Translations under genes and position numbers: made by a program | Assembly: GCF_016239305.1 (NCBI RefSeq) | Contig: NZ_JAEHOQ010000006.1 | Span: forward strand, 124,001-188,000 | From: Proteus vulgaris | GTDB lineage: Bacteria; Pseudomonadota; Gammaproteobacteria; Enterobacterales; Enterobacteriaceae | DNA length: 64,000 bases | Direction: 5' to 3' | The notes under the pieces: generated by a model | Seen by the model: only the letters and a program-made list of their open reading frames with translations | What the model was told of the DNA's origin: nothing | The model's database searches: none | Shown: positions 1 to 7,514 of the stretch, one piece after another | Position numbering within the stretch: position 1 is the first letter of the stretch | How the letters are laid out: every line of letters begins with the position of its first letter

Positions 1-26
1 AACGAGATTGAAATCTAAAGTTGTCA

Positions 27-635
27 TTAATCATCATCCTTAATTAAGCTGTAAACTTTATCAGCAATATCAAAAGCATTATCAGCCACTGCTAATACAA
101 GTAATTTAGGATCACCAAATGATTTTTTTGTCAGAAGTGAAAAATCGAAAAGCACACTTTTGCTATCTTTTGTTTTCAGCATTCCCGTAATAACACGGCC
201 AAATAGTAGATAAGGCAAGGCTAAATACATGGACTGCAATAAAGGTGCTTCACCTTTAATAAATTCCTGCTCAAAAAGACGATTAAATGACGGGTACTTA
301 TCTTTGATTAAAGTGAGTTTTGTTTTATAGTAGGGATAGAAATTTTCATCCTTCTCTTGCTTATAATGAATAGCGACATAAGAACCATCGTCATATGATT
401 TAATATGTGTATATTCAGCATCGCTAGGAATTGCTTCATCAAATTGAATAACAATATCATCACTGAATTCAGAGTTGTGTTTCATGCGTAATACTACATG
501 CCCATTAGACACTTCGATATGTTCAGCGTTGATATGTACACAGTTAGTAACAAGACGAACATCATCACTCATTTTTAATAATGTAAGTGCAGCTCTTAAT
601 TGGCTTGTCTCGATGTAAGGTAATTTAGTTGTCAT
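27..635 (-). CDS. Hypothetical phage protein, leftward early operon
   Basis: A 202-residue protein I do not recognise. It is soluble, with mixed charge and no signal peptide or membrane segment. The start has an AAGGA-type ribosome site about ten bases upstream. It is the last gene of the leftward operon visible here, 12 bp beyond its neighbour, and the operon probably continues past the window edge. In lambda-like phages this position holds recombination and host-takeover genes, so a DNA-metabolism role is possible but is only inference from position. Confidence 0.75.
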   Translation of the reverse strand: MTTKLPYIETSQLRAALTLLKMSDDVRLVTNCVHINAEHIEVSNGHVVLRMKHNSEFSDDIVIQFDEAIPSDAEYTHIKSYDDGSYVAIHYKQEKDENFYPYYKTKLTLIKDKYPSFNRLFEQEFIKGEAPLLQSMYLALPYLLFGRVITGMLKTKDSKSVLFDFSLLTKKSFGDPKLLVLAVADNAFDIADKVYSLIKDDD

Positions 636-647
636 TTTTTACCGTCC

Positions 648-1229
648 TTAGTGCATAGTTGGCATAGCTAGAAATCCGTTATTAGCTTCTAACTCGCGAA
701 TATAATCATCATGAAGAATACAGAGCCCTTCACGTCCTTTTTCTGATAGGCGAGGACCATGTTCAAGGGAGATGTCCAGAAAGCCGATATAGGCTTTTAT
801 GATGAAGTCAGGACAATAATCTTTATAGATACCCCCTAACTCTTCGATAAGAATGCTTTCAAAATGGCTTGCAAGACAAAGGCGCAAAGAAGTTGGGTAA
901 ATGGTTAAAGCGTTTTCTCCGTTACTGTAAATAGTGGCAAGATCAACACCGCCTTCTTCATTACGAATTTCAGTGGTGCCATTCTTTTCTTGTAGTTCAC
1001 GAATAAAGCAAGTTGCTACCACCCAGCGCCAGACAGAAATTCTCTGTTCAGGTGTTAATGTTTCAGGTTCATCAGCTAACTTACCCATGACTGCAGCGGC
1101 TAAATATAAACCTTTCAATAACTCTTTATCGTATTGACCTGATTCAAGGGCTGTTACAGCTTCAGAGTAAGATATTAAAGCACCATCATCAGAAATAACG
1201 CCATTACTAGTATCAGTAAAATAAGCCAT
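648..1229 (-). CDS. Hypothetical phage protein
   Basis: A 193-residue, acidic, mostly helical soluble protein of unknown function. Its start codon overlaps the stop of the upstream Rha-like gene by one base, so the two are very probably translationally coupled. No catalytic motif or cysteine cluster is visible. It belongs to the leftward operon by orientation and spacing. Confidence 0.8.
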   Translation of the reverse strand: MAYFTDTSNGVISDDGALISYSEAVTALESGQYDKELLKGLYLAAAVMGKLADEPETLTPEQRISVWRWVVATCFIRELQEKNGTTEIRNEEGGVDLATIYSNGENALTIYPTSLRLCLASHFESILIEELGGIYKDYCPDFIIKAYIGFLDISLEHGPRLSEKGREGLCILHDDYIRELEANNGFLAMPTMH

Positions 1230-1927
1230 TATTTACCCTCCCAGCCAATTGCCTGAAACAATCCCATTTTTGGATGATGCCAGCGAGTGCCACGTTTTTC
1301 GGCTTCACTCATCATTGCCTTGAATGCAGATATAAAATCAGCTTCATGAATAATGGCCATAGGCCTAGGCATACCTTCGGGCGTAAGAATAGTTATTTTA
1401 TTTTTGCGAACATTGAACTGTTTGGTGAGTGTTTTGCATTTATCCACCGTCATACCTGATTTAGTTCTCGCCAGAGAGTACCCAATCCAACCTACAGGGA
1501 TCGTTCCTTGTTTTATTTGCTCAACGACTTCATTCACTTGTTCAACTTTTTGCTCTACATGAGATATACGGCGTTCGCTTTCTAAGTTAGCCAGCGCCAT
1601 AGCAGCAATAATTTCTGCTTGTGATTTTGGTTTGACTCGTTCATCTTCAAGTTCTTTCCAGCGATCAACTAACCGAGCTGTAAACTCTGGGGACAGTTGC
1701 GCAACGACAATGATACTGTCTCGTTTACCTTTTTCACCTGTGAAAACATAATGTAGTGGAGTGGTTCCGTTTGCTGCTTTAATCCCATCCACCGTTGGTG
1801 GTTCGGATATAACATTTTTCTCTGCCAACCGTTCGATAGTTCTTTTAACACTATCTTCACGGCTACCAACTAATTCGGCGATCTCTTTAGAGGTCATTGA
1901 CGCATTGGTGCTAATTAAATTATTCAT
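1229..1927 (-). CDS. Rha-family phage regulatory protein
   Basis: 232 residues. The N-terminal part (about 10-95) has the Rha-type winged-helix pattern: MTSKEIAELVGSREDSVKRT, then a stretch ending RDSIIVVAQLSPEFTARLVD and a W-K-E-L-E motif. Rha proteins of lambdoid phages (phi80, P22 relatives) are DNA-binding regulators that hinder growth in hosts lacking IHF. The middle (about 100-140) is a probable coiled coil. The C-terminal part resembles the variable C-terminal domains appended to phage antirepressor-type proteins. It sits mid-operon in the leftward early transcript. Confidence 0.8.
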   Translation of the reverse strand: MNNLISTNASMTSKEIAELVGSREDSVKRTIERLAEKNVISEPPTVDGIKAANGTTPLHYVFTGEKGKRDSIIVVAQLSPEFTARLVDRWKELEDERVKPKSQAEIIAAMALANLESERRISHVEQKVEQVNEVVEQIKQGTIPVGWIGYSLARTKSGMTVDKCKTLTKQFNVRKNKITILTPEGMPRPMAIIHEADFISAFKAMMSEAEKRGTRWHHPKMGLFQAIGWEGK

Positions 1928-1938
1928 ATTGACTATCC

Positions 1939-2415
1939 TTAGTGTATTAATTGACTTTTACCTTGTGAGATAAGCAAAGTGGCGCTATTGATGAGTAGTT
2001 GATCAAGCATGTCTTGCATCCATTTATCACCTTCTTCGCCTTTTGCTTTGTTACCTTCGTAAAAACGGAACAGGGCGAATACGCCATCGCCTGACTGATC
2101 GAGAATGACTGACTCAACTTTTACAATGAGTAGCTTCTCGATAATTTTTAAATCCAAATCGACAACAATATTTTTGTGTCTAAATGAAAACTGCTCATTA
2201 AGACCAGGACCGAATCGCGTTACACAGGAGATTAAATATTTATTTGCTACAATCGTTCTTAAATTATCAACAATGTGCTTAACAAATATCTCTTGTTCTT
2301 CTGGTGTTAATTTACGATTTGACTTAATAGCTTCTTTATCTAATAAGGAAGCAGGGAAACCTTTTTCTTTTAAATATTCGATGATTTCATTTGTTGTCAT
2401 TTTTTTACTATTCAT
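1939..2415 (-). CDS. Hypothetical phage protein
   Basis: 158 residues, unrecognised. The N-terminal 60 residues are lysine/glutamate-rich and helical. The C-terminal half alternates beta-like segments (IVVDLDLKIIEKLLIVKVES) with a helical end. It overlaps the upstream gene by four bases (ATGA arrangement), which supports its being translated and co-regulated. Confidence 0.75.
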   Translation of the reverse strand: MNSKKMTTNEIIEYLKEKGFPASLLDKEAIKSNRKLTPEEQEIFVKHIVDNLRTIVANKYLISCVTRFGPGLNEQFSFRHKNIVVDLDLKIIEKLLIVKVESVILDQSGDGVFALFRFYEGNKAKGEEGDKWMQDMLDQLLINSATLLISQGKSQLIH

Positions 2416-2617
2416 AACATGCCACCCGGTATTTTAATTTTGGCTTTATCTAAACAACGCTTAGATGATTGATTACTTATTTTTTGTTGATAACTCATTG
2501 CGCCTTTAGCTGGTGGATCTGCGATAATAAAAGCTTGGTTATATTGCTCTAGTGCGCGTCTATAAAATCCTTTCCCCTCTAATTGCTTACCTTTTTTCAT
2601 GAATTCAGAATACGTCA
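2412..2617 (-). CDS. Small PerC-like phage protein
   Basis: About 67 residues from the internal ATG at 2617; an in-frame ATG at 2639 would add seven residues. I prefer 2617 because a GGAGAGG ribosome site lies upstream of it, inside the alternative start. The segment KGKQLEGKGFYRRALEQYNQ followed by a basic region ending K-R-C-L-D-K-A resembles the compact helical fold of PerC-family regulators carried by enterobacterial phages. The family call is tentative. Confidence 0.6.
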
Positions 2618-2958
2618 TGATATTTATATTCCTCTCCATTTAAGTAAGGAGGTAAATACTCAACAATATAATCAATCATGAATTTACCCATATCAGAAAT
2701 CGAGCCATTTAAGTTATATAACCATTCATAAGTATTGTAGATATCTTTATCACTCCACTTACAACGTTGACGGCAATCTTTTTCTTCATAGACATCACGG
2801 AAGAAATTATTTAAATTTTCAAAGCTAATTTCTGTAATAACAGTTTTATTATTTAACTTTGATTTAAACTCAGCTTTCTTTCCATTTTTTTTAATATAAA
2901 TAAGCACTGAGTTGATAAAACGCTTTCTTCTTACTTCAAGTAAATTAACTTTATCCAT
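2605..2958 (-). CDS. Hypothetical phage protein
   Basis: 117 residues from the ATG at 2958, chosen because GGAGT lies seven bases upstream; an in-frame ATG at 2988 lacks a good ribosome site. The protein is lysine-rich at its N-terminus with a mixed helical C-terminus (MGKFMIDYIVEYLPPYLNGE). I do not recognise a family. It overlaps the next gene downstream by about 13 bp. Confidence 0.65.
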   Translation of the reverse strand: MDKVNLLEVRRKRFINSVLIYIKKNGKKAEFKSKLNNKTVITEISFENLNNFFRDVYEEKDCRQRCKWSDKDIYNTYEWLYNLNGSISDMGKFMIDYIVEYLPPYLNGEEYKYHDVF

Positions 2959-3032
2959 GTTGCTTACTCCTGATTTAGAGCGCAGCAATCCCTAGCATGA
3001 ACGCTATAATTAATTTTTATTTAGTGGATGAT

Positions 3033-3455
3033 TTATTTATTGGTTAAAGCATTATTTAATTCGTAATATAGTCTATCAGCTTCTTTTTCTGCATCATCAT
3101 ATTTAGCGACAGCTTTAGCATATTCTTTTTGTAATCGTTCAATATTACGCTCTTGCTTTAATCGCTCTTGGAGTTCGGTTAGTTTAGCTTCCTTGCGATC
3201 CATAAAGTGTTCGGTAGGTTCGCCACGCTTAAAAGCGATTGTGCCATTTTCAAGTTCGCATTGTTCACCTTCATAGTTAGTCTCAATGCCTTCCTTATGA
3301 AGTTCACGCTCGGTGAGGATATTTGCTAGCTTATTTAATGCTGAACGCTCACTTAAGTAAGCACGATTAGCACCTGAAATAATATAAACAGGGCGCATAG
3401 CAATAGTAATTTGATTGTCAGTTGCTTTCTCAATAGCTTCGTGTTGTCTGCTCAT
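3033..3455 (-). CDS. Hypothetical phage protein with C-terminal coiled coil
   Basis: 140 residues. Residues about 88-135 form a long charged heptad-like helix (LTELQERLKQERNIERLQKE), a likely coiled coil and oligomerisation element. The N-terminal half contains MRPVYIISGANRAYLSERSA, a possible small alpha/beta fold. It overlaps the upstream gene by four bases. No enzymatic motif is seen. Confidence 0.7.
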   Translation of the reverse strand: MSRQHEAIEKATDNQITIAMRPVYIISGANRAYLSERSALNKLANILTERELHKEGIETNYEGEQCELENGTIAFKRGEPTEHFMDRKEAKLTELQERLKQERNIERLQKEYAKAVAKYDDAEKEADRLYYELNNALTNK

Positions 3456-3751
3456 TTTCTTGTTCCTTTTATTTTTCGATTTGATATTTCGTATTCAATT
3501 CCACCAAGTCTGTCATTTAATATTGATATAAATGACGATAGCTGACTTACAAATAATCCCACATCCCCAAGATGATCTTTACCATCGGGATAATTTTCAT
3601 TAGCATCAGCCCAAAACATAAACTCACCGAATATATTCATTCCTGTAACAAGTGAATCGATAGCTAAATCTAAATTACCTCTTAAGTTACCCAGTTCACC
3701 TTCTGTTAATTTACTTAAATCAGGAAGAGTAACTAAGTCATCAATATTCAT
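3452..3751 (-). CDS. Small acidic hypothetical phage protein
   Basis: 99 residues, acidic, predicted helical, unrecognised. The ribosome site GGAGG is close to the start and the ATG overlaps the stop of the upstream gene by one base. It has no signal peptide or transmembrane segment. Tight packing in the leftward operon supports it as a real gene. Confidence 0.7.
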   Translation of the reverse strand: MNIDDLVTLPDLSKLTEGELGNLRGNLDLAIDSLVTGMNIFGEFMFWADANENYPDGKDHLGDVGLFVSQLSSFISILNDRLGGIEYEISNRKIKGTRK

Positions 3752-4149
3752 TAAGCCTCCGTGAAACTTACTTTTTCATAAACAGTTTCTAAATTTAATT
3801 TGGCTGACTGGATTAAATTTGTAATTTGAATGTCGTAATTTTTAATATGACCGCTTTCTTCGGCAACTTTTAAATTAATTGCAGTTTCCAATGTGTTTAA
3901 AATACAACCGACAGCCGTTTCAATTGTATCGTTATCACTGATTTTAATTTCACCGATAGCCTTTGGTGATTTGTCAGTATTAATGCTTGATACACTTTCT
4001 TTAGCTCTTTCTATATTAGCTACTACAGATTCAATCGCATTAAACATATTATCGCTAGGTGTTACGTTGTCGTTGATAATGAGATTTAAAATAGAAGTCG
4101 CATAAAGTAATTCATCACAAGCGGATTGCTTTAATTCAGTGTTATTCAT
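3751..4149 (-). CDS. Hypothetical phage protein, helical
   Basis: About 132 residues from ATG 4149 (ATG 4155 is the near alternative). A GAGAGATA ribosome site sits at suitable distance, while starts further upstream would run deep into the previous gene. The protein is helical and rich in Ile/Leu/Thr. The start overlaps the upstream stop by eight bases. Function unknown. Confidence 0.65.
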   Translation of the reverse strand: MNNTELKQSACDELLYATSILNLIINDNVTPSDNMFNAIESVVANIERAKESVSSINTDKSPKAIGEIKISDNDTIETAVGCILNTLETAINLKVAEESGHIKNYDIQITNLIQSAKLNLETVYEKVSFTEA

Positions 4150-4339
4150 TGCCATTATCTCTCTGAGCATTTTCTTCAAGAATCCAGTTAACAACATCAC
4201 CAGATAATTCATGCGCTAGTTCTATTAAAGTTTCAACATCAGGGCTTTCAGGAATTCGAAGATTATTTAGTTGAAATAACAGTGCATTTAATTGAGAGCT
4301 TTTTTTTGCAACAGATTCTAAGTTGAGTTCGTGAGCCAT
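4142..4339 (-). CDS. Small hypothetical phage protein
   Basis: 65 residues from ATG 4339, preceded by GAGG at eight bases; the earlier in-frame start lacks this. It reads as two amphipathic helices (LNLESVAKKSSQLNALLFQL and a second acidic one). Three bases separate it from the Icd-like gene upstream. No family recognised. Confidence 0.65.
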   Translation of the reverse strand: MAHELNLESVAKKSSQLNALLFQLNNLRIPESPDVETLIELAHELSGDVVNWILEENAQRDNGNE

Positions 4340-4341
4340 AA

Positions 4342-4548
4342 TTAAGCCTCGCAAGGAAATTGAGCAGAGAAAACAACATTGCTACCGAGTAACTCTTTAG
4401 CTTGTTCAGCACTGGTAGCCATAACTTCTTTTTTCTCTGGATTCTCAGTTTTAGTCCAGAAACGAAACAAGAACATAGGTAATATTACGGCTGTATGTAT
4501 GTCAGGTTTCGGTAAATTAGGGGTTGAGGTAGAATGTATAGTGGTCAT
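4342..4548 (-). CDS. Icd-like small protein, first gene of the PL operon
   Basis: 68 residues from ATG 4548, with AAAGGTG six bases upstream; an in-frame ATG at 4578 would lie inside the promoter/operator. The C-terminal part (F-L-F-R-F-W near the middle, then ATSAEQAKELLGSNVVFSAQ) resembles the short proteins annotated as host cell-division inhibitor Icd-like in enterobacterial prophages. Being the first gene after PL fits an early anti-host role. The similarity is weak. Confidence 0.5.
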   Translation of the reverse strand: MTTIHSTSTPNLPKPDIHTAVILPMFLFRFWTKTENPEKKEVMATSAEQAKELLGSNVVFSAQFPCEA

Positions 4549-4580
4549 ATTTACACCTTTATTTTCAATCGACACCATAA

Positions 4581-4623
4581 ATAATAGTTTAAGTATTATT
4601 CTATTTCAATACTTAAGGTATTG
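4581..4623 (-). promoter_or_regulatory. PL promoter with two OL operators
   Basis: On the minus strand, TTGAAA (4604-4609) and TATTAT (4581-4586) are separated by exactly 17 bp, a near-consensus sigma-70 promoter reading into the leftward operon. Two 17-bp near-palindromes overlap it: TAATAGTTTAAGTATTA (4582-4598) covers the -10 and CAATACTTAAGGTATTG (4607-4623) overlaps the -35. They match the three sites upstream of cro, so this is the repressor-controlled OL/PL. Confidence 0.85.
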
Positions 4624-4723
4624 AATGTTGTTTTTAGTATAAAAGCTATTGATATTTCAGATAATTTATTTTCAAATAAATCTCAGATTGGAATGCAGAT
4701 CACTTCTTTGGAGGGGAGAGGGC

Positions 4724-4749
4724 ACAAAAAAGCCCTCGCGGGGAGGGCC
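4724..4749 (-). terminator. Rho-independent terminator of the immunity operon
   Basis: On the minus strand, a GC-rich stem (GGCCCTC with GAGGGC) around a short CCCGC loop is followed by six T residues. It lies just past the stop of the 315-residue gene, so it ends the cI-nucleotidyltransferase-partner transcript before PL. Confidence 0.85.
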
Positions 4750-4758
4750 TATTTGGAA

Positions 4759-5706
4759 TTACTTTATAGATATGAGTCGATAGTTCTGTCTGGACTGATG
4801 CATTGAAGTATTAAAAATTTCTGTCACTTCTGCCTCAAGTGTTATTCTTGAGCCTACTTTATGCGTTTGTTGTATTTCGTCAAGCTTATCTACTGGGAAA
4901 TCAATTTTTATTCTTGAACCATCATCAAGTAGTACATCAAACTTTCCATATTTGGATAGGACTGCTAATTCTCCAGATATTTTTTCTTTTCTAGGTTTGA
5001 CGACTTGGGTGGTATTAAGCCTGTCATGAAGCCTATCTATATGGTTTTTATTAACTGTGACTTTTTTTGTTCCGTTACTGAATGGGCCAGTCCAAGATAT
5101 ATCAAATGTGATGTCATTATCTCGACATTCATTAATTATTTCCCTCAGCGATGCTGCTGAGTTATAGCCAATTTCAGATATTTTGTTAATAAAATCATCA
5201 TCACTAACCGATTCTAATAGAGTGAAAATATCATTAACAGCTTTACTTGTTGTTGTCTCGAACATTTCGCCATTATCAGCTGTATTTGAGTTGAACGAAA
5301 CGCCTAATCTAGTAGAGCCGTGGCTTATGTTTGCTAGCCTTAAATCTATAGTTTGCTTTAAAGCGCTAGGGGCTGACCTTTGATCTTTCCCCGAAGATAT
5401 TTTGTTGGTAGCTTTAAGAATTAAACCCTCTAGATTTCTAGAGAACGTAGCCAAAATCCCCAATGGTATAGTGCCTAAGTCTACTACTGCACCTTTAAGC
5501 CTTAGCTCAAGAAAGTCCCTAAAAGGGTGGTGTAGCGACTCTCTTAAAGCAATTCCGTTGAGATCGCTTAAGTGAGACTCCAACGAAGAAAGATACAGCC
5601 TGTCAGCAAAAGTAGAGTTAGATTTACTTAATGAGTCTACTTTATTTTTGATAAAGGAAATCCTGCCATCTATAGACAAAGTTTTTTTATTGAGTTCTTT
5701 ATTCAT
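4759..5706 (-). CDS. Unknown partner of the nucleotidyltransferase, rexB position
   Basis: 315 residues, soluble, no signal peptide or membrane span. Roughly residues 1-120 are helical. The middle contains LRLANISHGSTRLGVSF, which includes an R-x5-H spacing, and an acidic helical stretch. Residues about 240-315 look like a small beta-barrel (KYGKFDVLLDDGSRIKIDF, then VGSRITLEAEVTEIF). The start overlaps the nucleotidyltransferase stop as ATGA, so the pair is translationally coupled. It lies between cI and OL/PL, exactly where lambda keeps rexB. Function is not known; a superinfection-exclusion or defence role is inference from position and pairing. Confidence 0.85.
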   Translation of the reverse strand: MNKELNKKTLSIDGRISFIKNKVDSLSKSNSTFADRLYLSSLESHLSDLNGIALRESLHHPFRDFLELRLKGAVVDLGTIPLGILATFSRNLEGLILKATNKISSGKDQRSAPSALKQTIDLRLANISHGSTRLGVSFNSNTADNGEMFETTTSKAVNDIFTLLESVSDDDFINKISEIGYNSAASLREIINECRDNDITFDISWTGPFSNGTKKVTVNKNHIDRLHDRLNTTQVVKPRKEKISGELAVLSKYGKFDVLLDDGSRIKIDFPVDKLDEIQQTHKVGSRITLEAEVTEIFNTSMHQSRQNYRLISIK

Positions 5707-6170
5707 AGATAAATCCTTATCAAACCTTTAGGGGATTCTTTTCTATCAAAACCAAACCAGCCACGCCAATAACTTCTCATTGAATCATAATCAGGGGTGT
5801 TTTTGTATAGTGGTAATACATCAATATTATAATTTAATTTTACGAATCTTCTATCGAGAAGTTGCGAAATAGCTCCGTGATATTCTTCAGGAAACTGATT
5901 TAACAGGAGTGGATCTAAAACAACTAAAATATCTATATCATCAGGTTCTGGCTTCTCTGTTGTGAAAGATCCGTCAACCCATATTTCTGATATACAATGA
6001 ATAACGGCATTTATTCTATTAAAGCCCAATAGTAACTCTTGGAAATTATTATACAACATACCCCTGCGTTTTGATTCTGGAAAGGCATTAACACAAAGCT
6101 CTTTGATTTCTTCACAATTCATAGTGTGAAAACCTGAATCAAGCAATGGTGGGTAACTAGCTTTATCCAT
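5703..6170 (-). CDS. Minimal nucleotidyltransferase-fold protein, rexA position
   Basis: 155 residues. The polymerase-beta-like signature is visible: G67-S68 in WVDGSFT, then D78-I-D80 in PEPDDIDIL, and a third carboxylate D117 in YNIDVLPLY. This is the metal-binding triad of MNT/DNA-polymerase-beta superfamily enzymes that transfer nucleotides to proteins or RNA; it recalls small DUF6932-type proteins. It follows cI by 75 bp on the same strand and overlaps its partner gene by four bases. Expression from the lysogen promoter with cI is likely. Substrate unknown. Confidence 0.8.
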   Translation of the reverse strand: MDKASYPPLLDSGFHTMNCEEIKELCVNAFPESKRRGMLYNNFQELLLGFNRINAVIHCISEIWVDGSFTTEKPEPDDIDILVVLDPLLLNQFPEEYHGAISQLLDRRFVKLNYNIDVLPLYKNTPDYDSMRSYWRGWFGFDRKESPKGLIRIYL

Positions 6171-6245
6171 AAATTAGACACCAATTTTTATTTTTAGTTG
6201 TTCCATTTCTACGCACACCCTAAAACGTGTCGTCAGGCCATTGTG

Positions 6246-6953
6246 TTACACAAAACGCATCATCATCTGAACAACAACACCAATGATCTTACAGTTGCCA
6301 TTGATCGTAATAACTGGGTAAGCAGGATTTAGTGCTTTAAGATATTTAGCACCATCCAAGACAAGTTTTTTGAATGTTGCTTCATTTGTTTCAGTCAGTT
6401 TAGCTATCACCAAACTTCCATTTATAGGCTCTCTTCCTGTATCAACTAGAACCAATGATCCTTCAGGAATACTGATACCCGTTGGCGCTGTCATTGAATC
6501 ACCTTCAACCTTAAGCCAAAAAGCAGATCCCTGAACAGCAACTTCAGACTCGTACCATTCGTCAATCTCACTCAACGTATATGGTTCACAGGCTTCAGTC
6601 CAATTCCCCGCCTGAACAAAGCTAATAACGGGGTATTTGGGGGCTGGTCGATAAGGCCTTGGGTTGCTAACATTTGCATCAAATCCTTTTGATAACTCAG
6701 TTATTTCTTTAGCTAAGGATGGGCTAAACTCAGATATTGATACTTGTAGTTTTTTAGCAAAAACAGAGGCAATTTGTAAGTTAAGAGCATTTCGCCCATT
6801 AAGATAATGGCCAACGGCTCCTTGACTAATATCTAGTTCATCAGCTATTTGCTGCTGAGTTAGATTAAGATCTTTTTTCTTTAACTCATACAAAGCTTTC
6901 AACCTATAGCAGTCTTCAAGCTGTTCTGTCGTCAGTTTTTTCTCTAATTTCAT
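6246..6953 (-). CDS. cI: CI-type repressor with S24 autoprotease domain
   Basis: 235 residues. A helix-turn-helix at about 31-57 (LTQQQIADELDISQGAVGHY) is joined to a LexA/CI-like peptidase. The self-cleavage Ala115-Gly116 lies in FVQAGNW, the nucleophile Ser153 in VEGDSM, and the general-base lysine at 195 in ATFKKL. It should hold the lysogenic state by binding the five operators and be cleaved when RecA is activated. It is transcribed away from OR, with AGGAT before the start. No damage is visible, so the switch looks functional. Confidence 0.95.
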   Translation of the reverse strand: MKLEKKLTTEQLEDCYRLKALYELKKKDLNLTQQQIADELDISQGAVGHYLNGRNALNLQIASVFAKKLQVSISEFSPSLAKEITELSKGFDANVSNPRPYRPAPKYPVISFVQAGNWTEACEPYTLSEIDEWYESEVAVQGSAFWLKVEGDSMTAPTGISIPEGSLVLVDTGREPINGSLVIAKLTETNEATFKKLVLDGAKYLKALNPAYPVITINGNCKIIGVVVQMMMRFV

Positions 6954-6963
6954 GAATACATCC

Positions 6964-7028
6964 TAATACTATTAATATTAATATTCCAATACTGTAGGTA
7001 TTGATTATAATAATATCTATAGTATTAT
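6964..7028. promoter_or_regulatory. OR region with three operators and PR
   Basis: Three 17-bp near-palindromes are spaced 23-24 bp start to start: TAATACTATTAATATTA (6964-6980), CAATACTGTAGGTATTG (6987-7003) and TAATATCTATAGTATTA (7011-7027). PR reads right with TTGATT (7001-7006), 16 bp, TATTAT (7023-7028), so the two sites nearest cro cover its -35 and -10. The site nearest cI would control cI's own transcription. Spacing copies lambda OR. Confidence 0.85.
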
Positions 7029-7048
7029 TCTGTTTGTGGAGGTATTAA

Positions 7049-7273
7049 ATGCAAAAAGAACTTTTATCCGAGTTTGTTAGAAAAAATGGGCAAGGAAGAA
7101 CTGCAGAGCTACTTGGCGTACATCAAACTGCAATTAGCCAAGCTTTACGAAAAGGGCGAATTATTTACATTTCCACTAATGACTTAGGAGGGTATGAAGC
7201 TGAAGAAATAAAGCCATTTCCAAACAAAATCAAGGAGCAATTAGGTGCACCAAATCAACATGCCGATGCCTGA
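7049..7273 (+). CDS. cro: Cro repressor
   Basis: 74 residues, close in length and pattern to lambda Cro: GQGRTAELLGVHQTAISQAL is the helix-turn-helix and RKGRIIYISTND the following beta-hairpin, with a matching EEIKPFP segment. GGAGG precedes the start at seven bases. It lies immediately right of OR and is the first gene from PR. Cro lowers cI and early transcription during lytic growth. Confidence 0.92.
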   Translation: MQKELLSEFVRKNGQGRTAELLGVHQTAISQALRKGRIIYISTNDLGGYEAEEIKPFPNKIKEQLGAPNQHADA

Positions 7274-7514
7274 ACATTACTTCCCTGACGATGCTAAGTG
7301 GATTCAGGAACAACTCACGAAGTTAAGCCCAAGCGTGAGGCAGAAGGCATTAGTTAAATATTCAGAAGTATACCAAACGGAATGGGAACGAGAACAAGTT
7401 CCCTACCGTAAAGACAACAAAGCTCGTCATGAAGCTAACGTCAGATTAAGAGAGTTCATAAAGCGTTATCAGAGGGCAATGCAAGGGTACACAGCAAAGC
7501 CGTTATCGATTTAG
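7245..7514 (+). CDS. Small basic phage protein downstream of cro
   Basis: 89 residues from a GTG at 7245, with AAGGAG seven bases upstream; later ATG codons at 7260 and 7266 lack so good a site. It overlaps the end of cro by 29 bp. The protein is strongly basic and helical (SPSVRQKALVKYSEVYQTEW then many Arg/Lys). It sits where lambda has cII, but shows no CII-like helix-turn-helix I can recognise. A replication or DNA-binding role is possible. Confidence 0.7.
   Translation: MHQINMPMPEHYFPDDAKWIQEQLTKLSPSVRQKALVKYSEVYQTEWEREQVPYRKDNKARHEANVRLREFIKRYQRAMQGYTAKPLSI

Noticed and set aside
5281-5400. HEPN toxin motif in the nucleotidyltransferase partner
   Set aside because: R-L-A-N-I-S-H has R-x5-H spacing, but the flanks look like beta strands, not the helix expected of HEPN. 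I do not call it HEPN.
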